NCBI GenBank assembly: GCA_045615885.1
Contig: JAZLFR010000060.1
Coordinates: forward strand, 86,786-150,785
Reading direction: 5' to 3'
DNA length: 64,000 nucleotides
Source: UBA1765 sp045615885
GTDB lineage: Bacteria > Fibrobacterota > Fibrobacteria > Fibrobacterales > Fibrobacteraceae
Shown here: piece after piece, positions 15,164-24,069 of the stretch
Layout: each line of letters starts with the position of its first letter
How positions within the stretch are numbered: position 1 is the stretch's first letter
Made by a program: the position numbers and the translations under genes
The notes under the pieces: generated by a model
Database searches by the model: none
Told to the model about the DNA's origin: nothing
The model's input: the letters and a program-made list of their open reading frames with translations, nothing else

Positions 15164-18100
15164 TCTGCTCAAGCAACTTTTTGCAGGCTTCTTCAGCACC
15201 AGAGAAGTCGTATTCATCAACAAGCGTATTCAATTCCTGCAGTTTCTGCGTTACCGACGGCGAGAACAAAATTCCATTGATGGAATCAAGTTCCTTGCGG
15301 CAGCGAGTTGCAGAGCAGTCTTCAAGGTCCTTAACAAGTTTTTCAAGCATTTCAAGAAGCAGCTTCTGCGCCTCCGGAGACTCCTTCTTTGCAATCACAT
15401 TGCTTGCAATGCGGTTCTGCAAATCGTTAACCACCGGCGAAAGCAATTCAATAAGGGTCACAATGGATTTTGCAAACATTGTAACCTGCTCGTATTCGAA
15501 CTTGCCTTCAGCTTCTATGGTTCCGCCAAGGTTGAACAGTTCTTCGGCACCGATCGTTCCGCAAATACCCTTTACGGTATGCACAAGGCGAGTGACACGT
15601 TCCCTGTTCTGCGCATTCAAGGCAGCGCGCATTTCTTCCACAAGGTTGGCGTAATCGCTAATGAATGTCTTCAAGACCTTAAGGTAAATGCTTTCCTTTT
15701 GACTTGCGCGCATAAGGCCTGCAACGGCATTGAAGTTCGGCACATTCTTAAACGCATCTACGAACGACTGGTCCACTTCTTCGTTTGCAATCACAACGGC
15801 GCTATCTTCCTTCTGAGCGACAGGCAAGAATTCGGCCAAACGTTCAAACATCTTTGGCGGGTCGATAGGCTTGGTAATGTAGCCATTCATGCCAGAGGCA
15901 AGGCACTTGTCAATGTCTTCCTTCATTGCCGACGCACTCATGGCAACGACTGGAATTTCCTTGAAGTATTCGCTATCCATTTCGCGAATCTTCTTGGTCG
16001 TTTCAATGCCGTCGAGCACAGGCATCTGGATATCCATCAAGACAATGTCGTAATGGTCCTTCTGCAGGGCTAGCAGCGCTTCGTTGCCGTTGCCGGCAAT
16101 AGAAACGACGAGGCCAGCATCGGTCAAGAGGTAGTTGGCAAGTTCCTGGTTTGCGGCATCATCTTCAACAAGCAATACGTTCGACGGCTTGAAGAGGAAC
16201 TTCTTTGCGGCAGCCTTCTTGGTAACAGAATCCTTCGCTTCGCCAAAGGCAACGCACAGAGCCTGTTGCAAATTGCCAAGGTGCACCGGCTTTGCAAGGC
16301 ATTCGCTGAAACCCGCAGCAAGAGCCGTATTGCGCATTTCTTCCGACATCTGGAACGGGTGTAGCAAAATCTTGTGCTTCGGGAATACTGCAGGATCCTT
16401 CTGCTTCGAAAGCCATGTAATGATATCTGTTTTCGGAAAATCCAAGTTAGCAATCATTACGGTAAAGGACTGGTTCAATTCCTTGGCCTCTTCGCAAGCC
16501 TTGCGAGCCGTATCGAGGGAAGCAAATGTCTTTACGGTAAAGCCCATGAACTCAAGGTATGTTCTAAGAACTCTATGCACACTCGGATTCGGGTCAAGAA
16601 CGATTGCAGAAGGCTTGTCACCAAAGACTTCGTTCGTAATGGTGAGCGGAGAACTGTGCGGCGGCACACGGAATGTGAGCTCAAAATGGAAAGTCGTACC
16701 TTCGTTCCACTTACTTTCAACCTGGATGTTACCGCCCATGAGTTCCACAAAGGACTTTGCAATGGTAAGGCCAAGGCCAGAACCGCCGTACTTGCGCGTC
16801 GTGGAGCCGTCGGCCTGCGAGAATGTCTTGAACAAGCGGCCAAGCTGTTCCTTCGTCATGCCGATGCCGGTATCGCTTACGCTAAAGAACAGGCGAACGC
16901 TATCATCCGTAATTTCCTTGCAGCGTACAGTCACTGTGATTTCGCCATGTTCAGTGAACTTGGTGGCATTGTTTACCAGGTTGGTAAGAATCTGCGAAAT
17001 ACGGAGCGGGTCTCCAAAGAACGACTGCGGAAGCTTCGGGTCAATATCCAAGATAAGTTCAATCGGCCTGTTTTCAAGGCGCACCACGGCAAGTGCGGTC
17101 ACTTCGTCAAGCACGGAATACGGCGTAAGCGGAATGATTTCAAGTTCCTGCTTCTTCGCTTCAATCTTCGAGAGGTCTAGAATATCGTTAATTAGTCGCA
17201 AGAGGTTCTTTGCTGCGCGGTCGATGCGGCCTACAAAGTTGCGCTGGCGCATGGAAAGTTCCGTTTCAGAAACAAGGTGCGTCATGCCGATAATAGCATT
17301 CATCGGCGTACGAATTTCGTGGCTCATATTTGCAAGGAATTCGCTCTTCGACTTTGTGGCGCGTTCTGCTTCTTCCTGGGCAAGCACAACTTCAGAAATA
17401 TCGAACAACATCAAGATATAGCCGACCGTACTGCCACGGCTATTCAAAGCAATAGCTTCTGCGCGGCACCACATGCCTTCGCTATGGTTCTGCGGCGGCA
17501 CATAGAAATTGTCTGTCCAGAACGCAGAAGAAACGAATGCATCGTTCACCTTCGTATAGAGTTCTTCAGGGAAGCCGTAATTGTTCAAGTCAGAGAAAAA
17601 AATGCCTCGAATCATGTTGGCGCTTACGCCAAAGTAGCTTTCCATCTTTTTCGACATCGACTGCACGCGCATGCGCTTGTCAAAAATAAGGATCATGGAC
17701 TTTGTCGAAGAAAGCAAAGTATCCAAGACAGATGTCTTCCAAACATCGGAGGTTTCATCGAAGATTCGGAACAGGTAGCGAATGTCACCGTTTTCTTCAA
17801 CGAGCGTCTGTACAGAGAGCGTCCACCAGAAATCGTCGCCATCAGCATTCTTTACGCGAAGCTGGATTCTCTTTTCGTCATCAGAAAGATTCTGGCCGCC
17901 CTCCTTCATGCGCTGGGCGAACTGCCTAAATTCCGGGTTTGCGATCAAGTCCCAAATTTTTAGCCCACGGTAATTGTCAATGGCATTAAAGAACTTTAGA
18001 ACGGTTTCACTGCCGTGCAAAAGATTGAACTCAAAATCCGTAAGCAACAGCGGGAACTGCGGAGAATGCAAAATGGCATCGAAAGTAGAATTTGTCTGGA

Positions 18101-19082
18101 TTGTATCCGTAAGTTCCTTGCCCACGACAAGCTTGTAGAAAAGTCGTGCAATCAAAATCAAGATAACAAGAAGAACGCACAAACTTATAACGGCAGCAAC
18201 CCAAATGCCAGCAAACTGCTCCTTTACGCCAAGAAGCGCCTTCTGCTCCGGCAAAAAGTGAACCAATCGGAATGGATACTTCGGGAAAGAAGAAACAAAC
18301 AAAAGATATTTCGTTCCTTTGCCATCATCAATTTCCTTACGGAACGACTTGATCGTTTCCGTGGAATCGACTCCAAAATTTTCACCAGAAAGTTCTATCA
18401 GCGTAGCAATGCTATCTACCGAAATTTTGGCAAGGTTCGTTTCTTCGGGGAAGTAGGTAAGAACGCCATTATCCATGTCGCTCACCCATGCGGTAATGCC
18501 ACCGTCATCGCGAGAAAGCCCAGTAATAAGCGGCCTGAACGCATCTAGTTCCACATCGACAGCAAAGACTCCCTGAATCTGCTTATTCTTGTCCCAGATC
18601 GGGTACGATATCGTAAGCAGGCTCTTATGCGGCTTCTGTAATCTTTTGGGGCCCGTAAAAACAAAATTCTTTTCTTTCATCGTCTGCACAAACCATGCTT
18701 CAGAAGAAAGATTGACATTATGATGCTTATTCTTTAGACTGGCAAACTGCCTATCGCTAGTAGCATAATAGGCGTCATAGAAATTTCCATTTTTCGGGAA
18801 TTGCGAACCGAGAGTGTTTTTCAATTGCAACGGATTCTTGGACTGCTGCACCTTGCGGCGCATTTCCTGGATATCGTAAATCCTATTGTCAAAGGCGGCA
18901 GCTACTTCTGCAGCCTGCTGGTCAAGTTTCAAGGAATAATCGCTATAGATACCTTGCGTAACAAAGTTTCTACTACCCAAATAGAAAATGACAAAAAAAA
19001 CGACCGCACATAAAATAAGCGGCAAAGTAAAAGCTAAAATAATGCGGCGCTGCAGATTGCCTTTAGAGTGACTTGTCGCCAT
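15150..19082 (-). CDS. Hybrid sensor histidine kinase (Cache-PAS-PAS-HisKA-HATPase-pseudoREC-REC-Hpt)
   Basis: A membrane hybrid kinase of 1310 residues. A first membrane helix (about 12-35) is followed by a periplasmic Cache-like sensor and a second helix (about 290-313). Two PAS-like domains lead to HisKA with phospho-His in NMSHEIRTPMNAIIGM, then the ATPase with NLVNNATKF, SDTGIGM and GSGLGL. The first receiver domain has Asn at the acceptor site (IANLDFP) and is probably inactive. The second is intact (LMDIQMPVLDG and MSASA, then KP). An Hpt domain follows (LVHTVKGICGTIG). Start at 19082 because GAGGTAGGTG precedes that ATG. It overlaps the upstream HD-GYP regulator by 20 bp, so the two are translated together and form a phosphorelay. 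The signal sensed is unknown. Confidence 0.92.
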   Translation of the reverse strand: MATSHSKGNLQRRIILAFTLPLILCAVVFFVIFYLGSRNFVTQGIYSDYSLKLDQQAAEVAAAFDNRIYDIQEMRRKVQQSKNPLQLKNTLGSQFPKNGNFYDAYYATSDRQFASLKNKHHNVNLSSEAWFVQTMKEKNFVFTGPKRLQKPHKSLLTISYPIWDKNKQIQGVFAVDVELDAFRPLITGLSRDDGGITAWVSDMDNGVLTYFPEETNLAKISVDSIATLIELSGENFGVDSTETIKSFRKEIDDGKGTKYLLFVSSFPKYPFRLVHFLPEQKALLGVKEQFAGIWVAAVISLCVLLVILILIARLFYKLVVGKELTDTIQTNSTFDAILHSPQFPLLLTDFEFNLLHGSETVLKFFNAIDNYRGLKIWDLIANPEFRQFAQRMKEGGQNLSDDEKRIQLRVKNADGDDFWWTLSVQTLVEENGDIRYLFRIFDETSDVWKTSVLDTLLSSTKSMILIFDKRMRVQSMSKKMESYFGVSANMIRGIFFSDLNNYGFPEELYTKVNDAFVSSAFWTDNFYVPPQNHSEGMWCRAEAIALNSRGSTVGYILMLFDISEVVLAQEEAERATKSKSEFLANMSHEIRTPMNAIIGMTHLVSETELSMRQRNFVGRIDRAAKNLLRLINDILDLSKIEAKKQELEIIPLTPYSVLDEVTALAVVRLENRPIELILDIDPKLPQSFFGDPLRISQILTNLVNNATKFTEHGEITVTVRCKEITDDSVRLFFSVSDTGIGMTKEQLGRLFKTFSQADGSTTRKYGGSGLGLTIAKSFVELMGGNIQVESKWNEGTTFHFELTFRVPPHSSPLTITNEVFGDKPSAIVLDPNPSVHRVLRTYLEFMGFTVKTFASLDTARKACEEAKELNQSFTVMIANLDFPKTDIITWLSKQKDPAVFPKHKILLHPFQMSEEMRNTALAAGFSECLAKPVHLGNLQQALCVAFGEAKDSVTKKAAAKKFLFKPSNVLLVEDDAANQELANYLLTDAGLVVSIAGNGNEALLALQKDHYDIVLMDIQMPVLDGIETTKKIREMDSEYFKEIPVVAMSASAMKEDIDKCLASGMNGYITKPIDPPKMFERLAEFLPVAQKEDSAVVIANEEVDQSFVDAFKNVPNFNAVAGLMRASQKESIYLKVLKTFISDYANLVEEMRAALNAQNRERVTRLVHTVKGICGTIGAEELFNLGGTIEAEGKFEYEQVTMFAKSIVTLIELLSPVVNDLQNRIASNVIAKKESPEAQKLLLEMLEKLVKDLEDCSATRCRKELDSINGILFSPSVTQKLQELNTLVDEYDFSGAEEACKKLLEQIKES

Positions 19083-20175
19083 CACCTACCTCTTCATTTT
19101 CGAAGGCCTTGTACATTTGCGGCAGTTCATCGGCAAAAGTAGTCAAGGCTTCGACGACATCGGGGTCAAAGTGTGTTCCTGCTTCTTTTTTCAATTCTTC
19201 CATGGCCTGTTCATGAGTCCAGGCCTTTTTGTAGATACGTGGCGATACAAGCGCATCGTAAACATCGGCAACAGCCATGAGACGCGCACTGACCGGAATT
19301 TCTTCACCCTTCAAACCGTTCGGGTAACCGGTGCCATCATAACGTTCATGGTGCGAAAGGGCAATATTTGCCGCAATCTGAATCATCTGGCGGCCTTCAC
19401 CCATGTTGTCGTCGTCCTTCAAATCGCGGATTGCCTGCTGCAGAACTTCGTGGCCGAGCGTCGTGTGAACCTGCATCTGCTTCATTTCTTCGTCCGTCAG
19501 GCGGCCAGGCTTTCTGAGAATGCTGTCCTGAATGCCAACCTTGCCGATATCGTGGAGCGGAGCTGCGGTTGCATAGAATTCCACGACTTCGGGCGAAGTT
19601 ATGATAGGGCTAAACTTAGGGTGCTTGGAAAGAACCTGAGCCAGACGGTGCACAAGCATCTGCGTGCGGCGAATGTGCATGCCCGTTTCGTTATCACGGT
19701 ATTCCGCAAGAGCTGCAAGGCTTGTGAGCATGATCTTCAAAGTCTGGCGAAGCGACTTGGTTTTATCCTTGACCTGGGTGTCCAAGACATCGCGACGGCG
19801 CTTGAACTTGAGCTGGTTCTGCACGCGGAACACGACGAGTTCCGGAGTGAACGGCTTGGCGATGTAATCCACGGCGCCAAGGGCAAGGCCTTCCTTTTCG
19901 CTCTGCGAATCGGATTTTGCAGTCAAGAATATTACTGGGAGGTCTTCGCTTTCTGGCATAGACTTGATGCGGCGAAGCGTTTCGTAGCCATCCATGCCGG
20001 GCATCATCACATCGAGCAATACAAGATCCGGCTTTACCTTGTGGACAAGGTCAAGAGCCTTGACGCCGTTCAAAGCGACATAGATATCGTAACTTGGCGA
20101 CAAAATACCTTCCAACACTTCAATGTTGGTTTTTGTATCGTCAACAACAAGAATTTTCGGTCGCATTGATGCCAT
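19063..20175 (-). CDS. HD-GYP response regulator (cyclic-di-GMP phosphodiesterase)
   Basis: Residues 1-125 are a receiver domain (VVDDTKTNIEVLEG, acceptor in LLDVMMPGMDG, FLTAK, and YIAKPF). Residues about 150-350 are an HD-GYP phosphodiesterase with HDIGK and HHERYDGTGYPNGLKG, so all metal and signature residues are present. It should linearise cyclic di-GMP when phosphorylated, probably by the hybrid kinase whose gene overlaps its 3' end. AGGG lies 4 nt before the ATG at 20175. Upstream is a 230-bp AT-rich divergent spacer. The output process (motility, adhesion or surface polysaccharide) cannot be told from the sequence. Confidence 0.93.
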   Translation of the reverse strand: MASMRPKILVVDDTKTNIEVLEGILSPSYDIYVALNGVKALDLVHKVKPDLVLLDVMMPGMDGYETLRRIKSMPESEDLPVIFLTAKSDSQSEKEGLALGAVDYIAKPFTPELVVFRVQNQLKFKRRRDVLDTQVKDKTKSLRQTLKIMLTSLAALAEYRDNETGMHIRRTQMLVHRLAQVLSKHPKFSPIITSPEVVEFYATAAPLHDIGKVGIQDSILRKPGRLTDEEMKQMQVHTTLGHEVLQQAIRDLKDDDNMGEGRQMIQIAANIALSHHERYDGTGYPNGLKGEEIPVSARLMAVADVYDALVSPRIYKKAWTHEQAMEELKKEAGTHFDPDVVEALTTFADELPQMYKAFENEEVGDGDKSL

Positions 20176-20366
20176 TGTGCCCTAAACATAAATTATTTAT
20201 TCCGAGGTGGAGTATTTTTTTTTCTTACCATTGTAGTAATTTATTTTCATTGCATATTTTTTTGTTTTTCAATAAAGAATTACTCATTTGAACAGTTATT
20301 TTATGATTTTTTGTTTTTCAAGCCACATTTGAAGCAGCCATATCAAAAGGAATTTTGAAATATTTC

Positions 20367-20374
20367 TAATTTTG
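20367..20374 (+). promoter_or_regulatory. Promoter -7 box of the YchJ-like gene (TAATTTTG)
   Basis: An exact TAnnTTTG element 34 bp before the ATG at 20409, which itself has an AGAGG ribosome site. The rest of the 20176-20408 spacer is AT-rich. It holds two copies of a TTTTTTGTTTTTCAA string (about 20258 and 20305) but no other recognisable signal. Confidence 0.5.
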
Positions 20375-20408
20375 CGCTAAACAATTAACCCTATTAGAGG
20401 ATTTTATT

Positions 20409-20903
20409 ATGGCTGAATTAGATCTTTGCCCATGTGGTTCCGGTAAGTCTTATGCTGAATGCTGCGAAGCTGTTATCAAGGGTGCTCGTCTCGCCGGTTC
20501 TCCGGAAGAACTCATGCGTTCCCGCTACACCGCCTACGTAAAGCACGAAATCAAGTGGTTGAAGGACTCTCTCGAAGCTACTCAGCGCAGCGACTTTGAT
20601 GAACCGAGCGTAGAAGCATGGAGCCGTGAATCTGAATGGCTCGGCATCGAAATCCGCCAGACTAAGACCGAAGAAGAAAAGAACATCGGCTGGGTTGAAT
20701 TCATCGCTCGCTTCAAGCAGGGCAACGTTACCCGCAACCACCACGAACTCGGCGAATTCCACAAGGTCGGTGGCGCATGGTACTTCTACGATGGCCGTGG
20801 CATCAAGCAGGAAACCGTAAAGAAGACTACCCCGGACGTTGGCCGTAATGACCCGTGCCCGTGCGGTTCCGGCAAAAAGTTCAAGAAGTGCTGCGGCGCT
20901 TAA
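20409..20903 (+). CDS. YchJ-family protein with SEC-C zinc motifs at both ends
   Basis: The protein (164 residues) has an N-terminal SEC-C motif (CPCGSGKSYAECC) and a second at the C-terminus (DPCPCGSGKKFKKCC). Between them lies the NTF2-like YchJ core (ELMRSRYTAYVKHEIKWL, HELGEFHKVGGAWYFYDG). SEC-C motifs bind zinc, and in SecA they contact SecB and ribosomes; the function of YchJ proteins is not established. Codon use is highly biased, suggesting strong expression. It is a single gene, with its own promoter box, followed by a repeat spacer. Confidence 0.88.
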   Translation: MAELDLCPCGSGKSYAECCEAVIKGARLAGSPEELMRSRYTAYVKHEIKWLKDSLEATQRSDFDEPSVEAWSRESEWLGIEIRQTKTEEEKNIGWVEFIARFKQGNVTRNHHELGEFHKVGGAWYFYDGRGIKQETVKKTTPDVGRNDPCPCGSGKKFKKCCGA

Positions 20904-21246
20904 TTTTAAGTAGGATTTAGGATCTAGTGGCTAGGGAATGTTGATTTCCAATGTCTAGGGTATAGGGTATAGAATAGACGAGAGGCTTTTTCAGGTTATT
21001 ACTCACTAGTTATTAGTTGTTAGTTACTTGCTTTAGCCTTCTGTATTCTGTACTCTTGTCTTAACCTTTCATGACTTCGTCATAGATGCTGCTCGCCTAG
21101 TGCGCATTCATGGCTTCGCCATAGAGGGCTGCTTGCTCGCAAAATGTTTATGCAAGCATACGCTTTGCTCATTTCGTGCGCATTCAGCCGATAGACGACT
21201 CACCTCTTCCACCTAATTCCTATTTCCTGTTCTCTGTACTCTACTT
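20904..21246 (+). repeat. Heptad-repeat spacer R4 (reverse-complement orientation) with REP-like sequence
   Basis: No gene. From 20911 to 20980 ten heptads of the TAGGATT, TAGTGGC, TGTTGAT, TTCCAAT and GTATAGG types stay in register; these are the reverse complements of words in R1-R3. TAGTTGT-type words follow at about 21003-21030. From about 21065 to 21205 several short inverted repeats with GCTTCGCC and GCTCGC cores look REP-like. CTGTTCTC-type words run to the argC start. Confidence 0.8.
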
Positions 21247-21261
21247 ATGGGAGACACAAAC

Positions 21262-22227
21262 GTGTTCAAGGTTTTTGTAGATGGCGAAGCCGGTACCACC
21301 GGCCTCCAGATTTTTGACCGCCTGGCCAAAAGAAGCGACATTGAAGTTTTACACATTGATCAGGACCGACGCAAGGATCTTGACGCCCGCGCCGAATTGA
21401 TTAACGCCTCCGATGTCACCTTCCTCTGCCTGCCTGACGATGCATCTCGCGAAAGTGCAACTCTTTGCACGAACCCGAATACCATCATCATCGACGCCTC
21501 CACAGCTCACCGTACAAACCCGGCCTGGACGTACGGTCTCCCGGAACTTTCTACGGAAAGACGCAAGGCATTGCAGAGTGCAAAGCGCATTGCAAACCCA
21601 GGCTGCCATGCCAGCGGCTTTTTGCTCGGCGTAGCTCCGTTGCGCAGCGCAGGAATTCTTTCCGCAAGCGCCCGACTCGCCTGCTATAGCATTACCGGCT
21701 ACTCGGGCGGCGGCAAAAAGCTCATTGCCGAATACGAAGCAGAAGGTGCACAGGTTTCTACACCGGGCGCATCGCTTTCACTGTTCGCACCGAGCCCTTA
21801 TGCCCTTGCGTTGCACCACAAGCATTTGCCAGAAATGAAGATGTACGCAGAGCTTAACCACGCTCCGCTCTTCAACCCAGTTCTTGGCCCCTTCTACAAG
21901 GGCATGGCGGTCAGCGTAGCCCTCTTCCCAGAAATGTTCGACAAGAAGGTTGGTGTACAGGGCGTTTACGAAGCGCTCGCCAAGCATTACGAGGGTTCCC
22001 GCTTTGTTGAAGTCGTGCCATATGCAGAAACTCCGGACTTGCCGGCAGGCCGCCTGGACTGCACGGTCTGCAACGACACGAACAATGCAAAAATCTATGT
22101 GTTCGGCAACGATGATGCTATGCAAGTCACAACCATCATAGACAACCTCGGCAAGGGTGCAAGCGGCGCTGCAGTGCAGAACATGAACATCGCACTCGGC
22201 ATCGACGAAGCCACAAGCTTAATTTAG
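21262..22227 (+). CDS. argC: N-acetyl-gamma-glutamyl-phosphate reductase, type 2
   Basis: Catalyses the NADPH-dependent reduction of N-acetylglutamyl phosphate to the semialdehyde in arginine synthesis. The N-terminal FVDGEAGTTGLQI is the nucleotide-binding loop typical of the short (type 2) ArgC group. ANPGCHASG carries the catalytic Cys, and SITGYSGGGK follows it. Length, about 320 residues, fits. I prefer the GTG at 21262, which has GGGAG 8 nt upstream; an ATG at 21247 in the same frame has no ribosome site. No other arg gene is nearby. It is followed after 17 bp by obg. Confidence 0.92.
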   Translation: MFKVFVDGEAGTTGLQIFDRLAKRSDIEVLHIDQDRRKDLDARAELINASDVTFLCLPDDASRESATLCTNPNTIIIDASTAHRTNPAWTYGLPELSTERRKALQSAKRIANPGCHASGFLLGVAPLRSAGILSASARLACYSITGYSGGGKKLIAEYEAEGAQVSTPGASLSLFAPSPYALALHHKHLPEMKMYAELNHAPLFNPVLGPFYKGMAVSVALFPEMFDKKVGVQGVYEALAKHYEGSRFVEVVPYAETPDLPAGRLDCTVCNDTNNAKIYVFGNDDAMQVTTIIDNLGKGASGAAVQNMNIALGIDEATSLI

Positions 22228-22244
22228 AATCAAGAATTTAAAGT

Positions 22245-23249
22245 ATGTTTTTAGACGAAAAAACAATTGAAGTGCGCTCGGGCAAGGGTGGAGACGGAGC
22301 TTGCAGCTTCCGCCGTGAAAAGTACGTTCCACTCGGCGGCCCCGATGGTGGCGATGGCGGCAGAGGCGGCAGCGTCGTTCTCGAAGTGAACGAACAGTAT
22401 TCCACGCTCCTCGACATGGGCAACACGCACATTTACAAGGCACCGAACGGCCAGCCGGGCGGTGCGGCCCGTTGCACAGGTCGCAGCGGCCAGGATTTAA
22501 TCGTGTGCGTTCCCCGCGGAACTCTCGTAAAAGACAGTGCGGGCCACATTCTTTCTGACCTTACAGAACCGGGCCAGCGTTGGGTCGCCGCCCGCGGCGG
22601 CAAGGGTGGCATGGGGAACTCCCATTTTGCAACACCGACGCTCCAGGCTCCGCAAAAAACTATCCCGGGCCAGGCTGGTGAAAAGCGCGAACTCCACCTG
22701 GAGCTCAAGCTCATGGCTGACATTGGCCTTGTCGGGTTCCCGAACGCAGGCAAGTCCAGCCTCGTGAACAAAATTTCCAGCGGCCGCCCGGCTGTTGGCG
22801 ACTATCCGTTCACTACGCTTGAACCGGTGCTGGGCATTGTTAGCGTAGATAACCACAGCTTTGTCGTCGCAGACATTCCCGGCTTGATCGAAGGTGCAAG
22901 CGAAGGCCGTGGCCTTGGTCACCAGTTCCTCAAGCACATCGAACGCACGCACTCCCTGCTCTTTGTAATCGACGGCTTCGAAGAAGACGCCTACGACAAG
23001 TTCCTCATCCTCAAGCAGGAGCTTGCAGACTTCCACCCGAAGCTTGCAGAAAAACCGTATGTGATTGCAATGAACAAGGCTGACCTTGGCGTAGAAGAAC
23101 AGGTCAAGAAGTTCGAAGCAGAGGGTGAAAAAGTCATCGTTACCTCCGCCCTTTCGGGCGAAGGCTGCCTGCAGCTTAAAAAGGCCCTCGACAAGATGGT
23201 TCCGCACAAGCAGAAAAAAACTACTGGCTGGGAAACAAAGAAAAAGTAA
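22245..23249 (+). CDS. obg: GTPase Obg/CgtA
   Basis: An essential ribosome-associated GTPase linked to 50S assembly and the stringent response. The glycine-rich Obg fold covers about 1-158 (RSGKGGDGACSFRREK, GGDGGRGG). The G domain follows: G1 GFPNAGKSS, G3 DIPGLIEG, G4 NKAD. At 334 residues it lacks the extra C-terminal OCT domain of some Gram-positive forms. It sits between argC and an HU gene in a tightly spaced run on the plus strand. Confidence 0.96.
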   Translation: MFLDEKTIEVRSGKGGDGACSFRREKYVPLGGPDGGDGGRGGSVVLEVNEQYSTLLDMGNTHIYKAPNGQPGGAARCTGRSGQDLIVCVPRGTLVKDSAGHILSDLTEPGQRWVAARGGKGGMGNSHFATPTLQAPQKTIPGQAGEKRELHLELKLMADIGLVGFPNAGKSSLVNKISSGRPAVGDYPFTTLEPVLGIVSVDNHSFVVADIPGLIEGASEGRGLGHQFLKHIERTHSLLFVIDGFEEDAYDKFLILKQELADFHPKLAEKPYVIAMNKADLGVEEQVKKFEAEGEKVIVTSALSGEGCLQLKKALDKMVPHKQKKTTGWETKKK

Positions 23250-23274
23250 TAACACCAAGATACGGAGTTGCAAA

Positions 23275-23604
23275 TTGGCTGCTAGCACTACCAACGTAAC
23301 CAAAAAAGATATCGTTGACGAAATCGCTGCACGCACCGGCTTAAAGCAAGTCGATGTCAAAGTCATTGTCGAACAGTTTTTGGATGAAATTGTGGAAGCT
23401 GTAAGCAACGGCGGCAATATCGAAATTCGAGGCTTTGGCCGGTTCAAGGTCAAACCACGCAAGTCGAGAGTCGCCCGCAACCCGCGCACCGGCGATACGG
23501 TCGAAATTCCGGAAGGAATCAAGCCGGTTTTTGAACCGAGCCGCGAACTCAAGGCAATGATAGAAACCAAGAAAGCCGAACAGGAATCTGTAGCTAATGG
23601 CTAA
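23275..23604 (+). CDS. HU/IHF-family DNA-binding protein
   Basis: A 110-residue nucleoid protein. TKKDIVDEIAARTGL is the first helix. NIEIRGFGRFKVKPRKSR and ARNPRTGDTVEIP form the DNA-gripping arm with its conserved RNPRTG. A short Lys/Glu-rich tail extends the usual 90-residue length. It must start at the TTG at 23275: CGGAG lies 7 nt upstream, and the only upstream ATG in frame (23125) is deep inside obg. Its end overlaps the smpB start by 8 bp, so the two are co-translated. Whether it acts as HU or IHF cannot be told. Confidence 0.9.
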   Translation: MAASTTNVTKKDIVDEIAARTGLKQVDVKVIVEQFLDEIVEAVSNGGNIEIRGFGRFKVKPRKSRVARNPRTGDTVEIPEGIKPVFEPSRELKAMIETKKAEQESVANG

Positions 23605-24064
23605 AAAAGAACAAGACACCCCTGTTATCCAGAACCGCAAGGCGAACCACCTCTACTTTGTAGAAGAACGCTTTGAAACTGGCGTCATGCTGATTGGCTC
23701 CGAAGTCAAGTCCATTCGCGACGGCAAATGCAGCCTGAACGAAGCTTGGGTCGATATCGACGACAAGGACGAACTCTGGCTTGTTGGTGCGCATATCGAT
23801 GAATATCTTTTTGCAAACCGCTTCAACCATTTCCCGGCTCGCAAGCGCAAGCTGCTTGCTCACAAGCACGAAATTGCAAAAATGAGAAAGGCAAAGGATC
23901 TGAAGGGCTACACCTTGATTCCTTTGAAGCTCTATTTTAAGAAACGTTACGTAAAACTGGAAGTTGGAATATGCCGAGGCAAGGACAACCAGGACAAACG
24001 ACAAGACTTGATCAAGCGCGACACGCAGATGGAAATCGCACGCGCCATGAAAGCGCACCGTTAA
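23597..24064 (+). CDS. smpB: tmRNA-binding protein SmpB
   Basis: SmpB brings tmRNA to stalled ribosomes for trans-translation. Family features: NRKANHLYFVEERFETGVML, IGSEVKSIRDGKCSLNEAWV and KLYFKKRYVKLEVG. The basic C-terminal tail has the expected length. The ATG overlaps the HU stop codon region by 8 bp. No tmRNA gene was recognised in this window. Confidence 0.96.
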   Translation: MAKKEQDTPVIQNRKANHLYFVEERFETGVMLIGSEVKSIRDGKCSLNEAWVDIDDKDELWLVGAHIDEYLFANRFNHFPARKRKLLAHKHEIAKMRKAKDLKGYTLIPLKLYFKKRYVKLEVGICRGKDNQDKRQDLIKRDTQMEIARAMKAHR

Positions 24065-24069
24065 AGCTT

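Noticed and set aside
20176..20408. Small RNA or riboswitch in the divergent spacer
   Set aside because: Only AT-rich sequence, a repeated TTTTTTGTTTTTCAA string and one promoter box are visible; there is no conserved fold or terminator.
23971..24069. ATG at 23971 as the amidase start
   Set aside because: It would overlap smpB by 94 bp and add a 33-residue charged leader before the export segment. The TTG at 24070 is preferred, though not proven.
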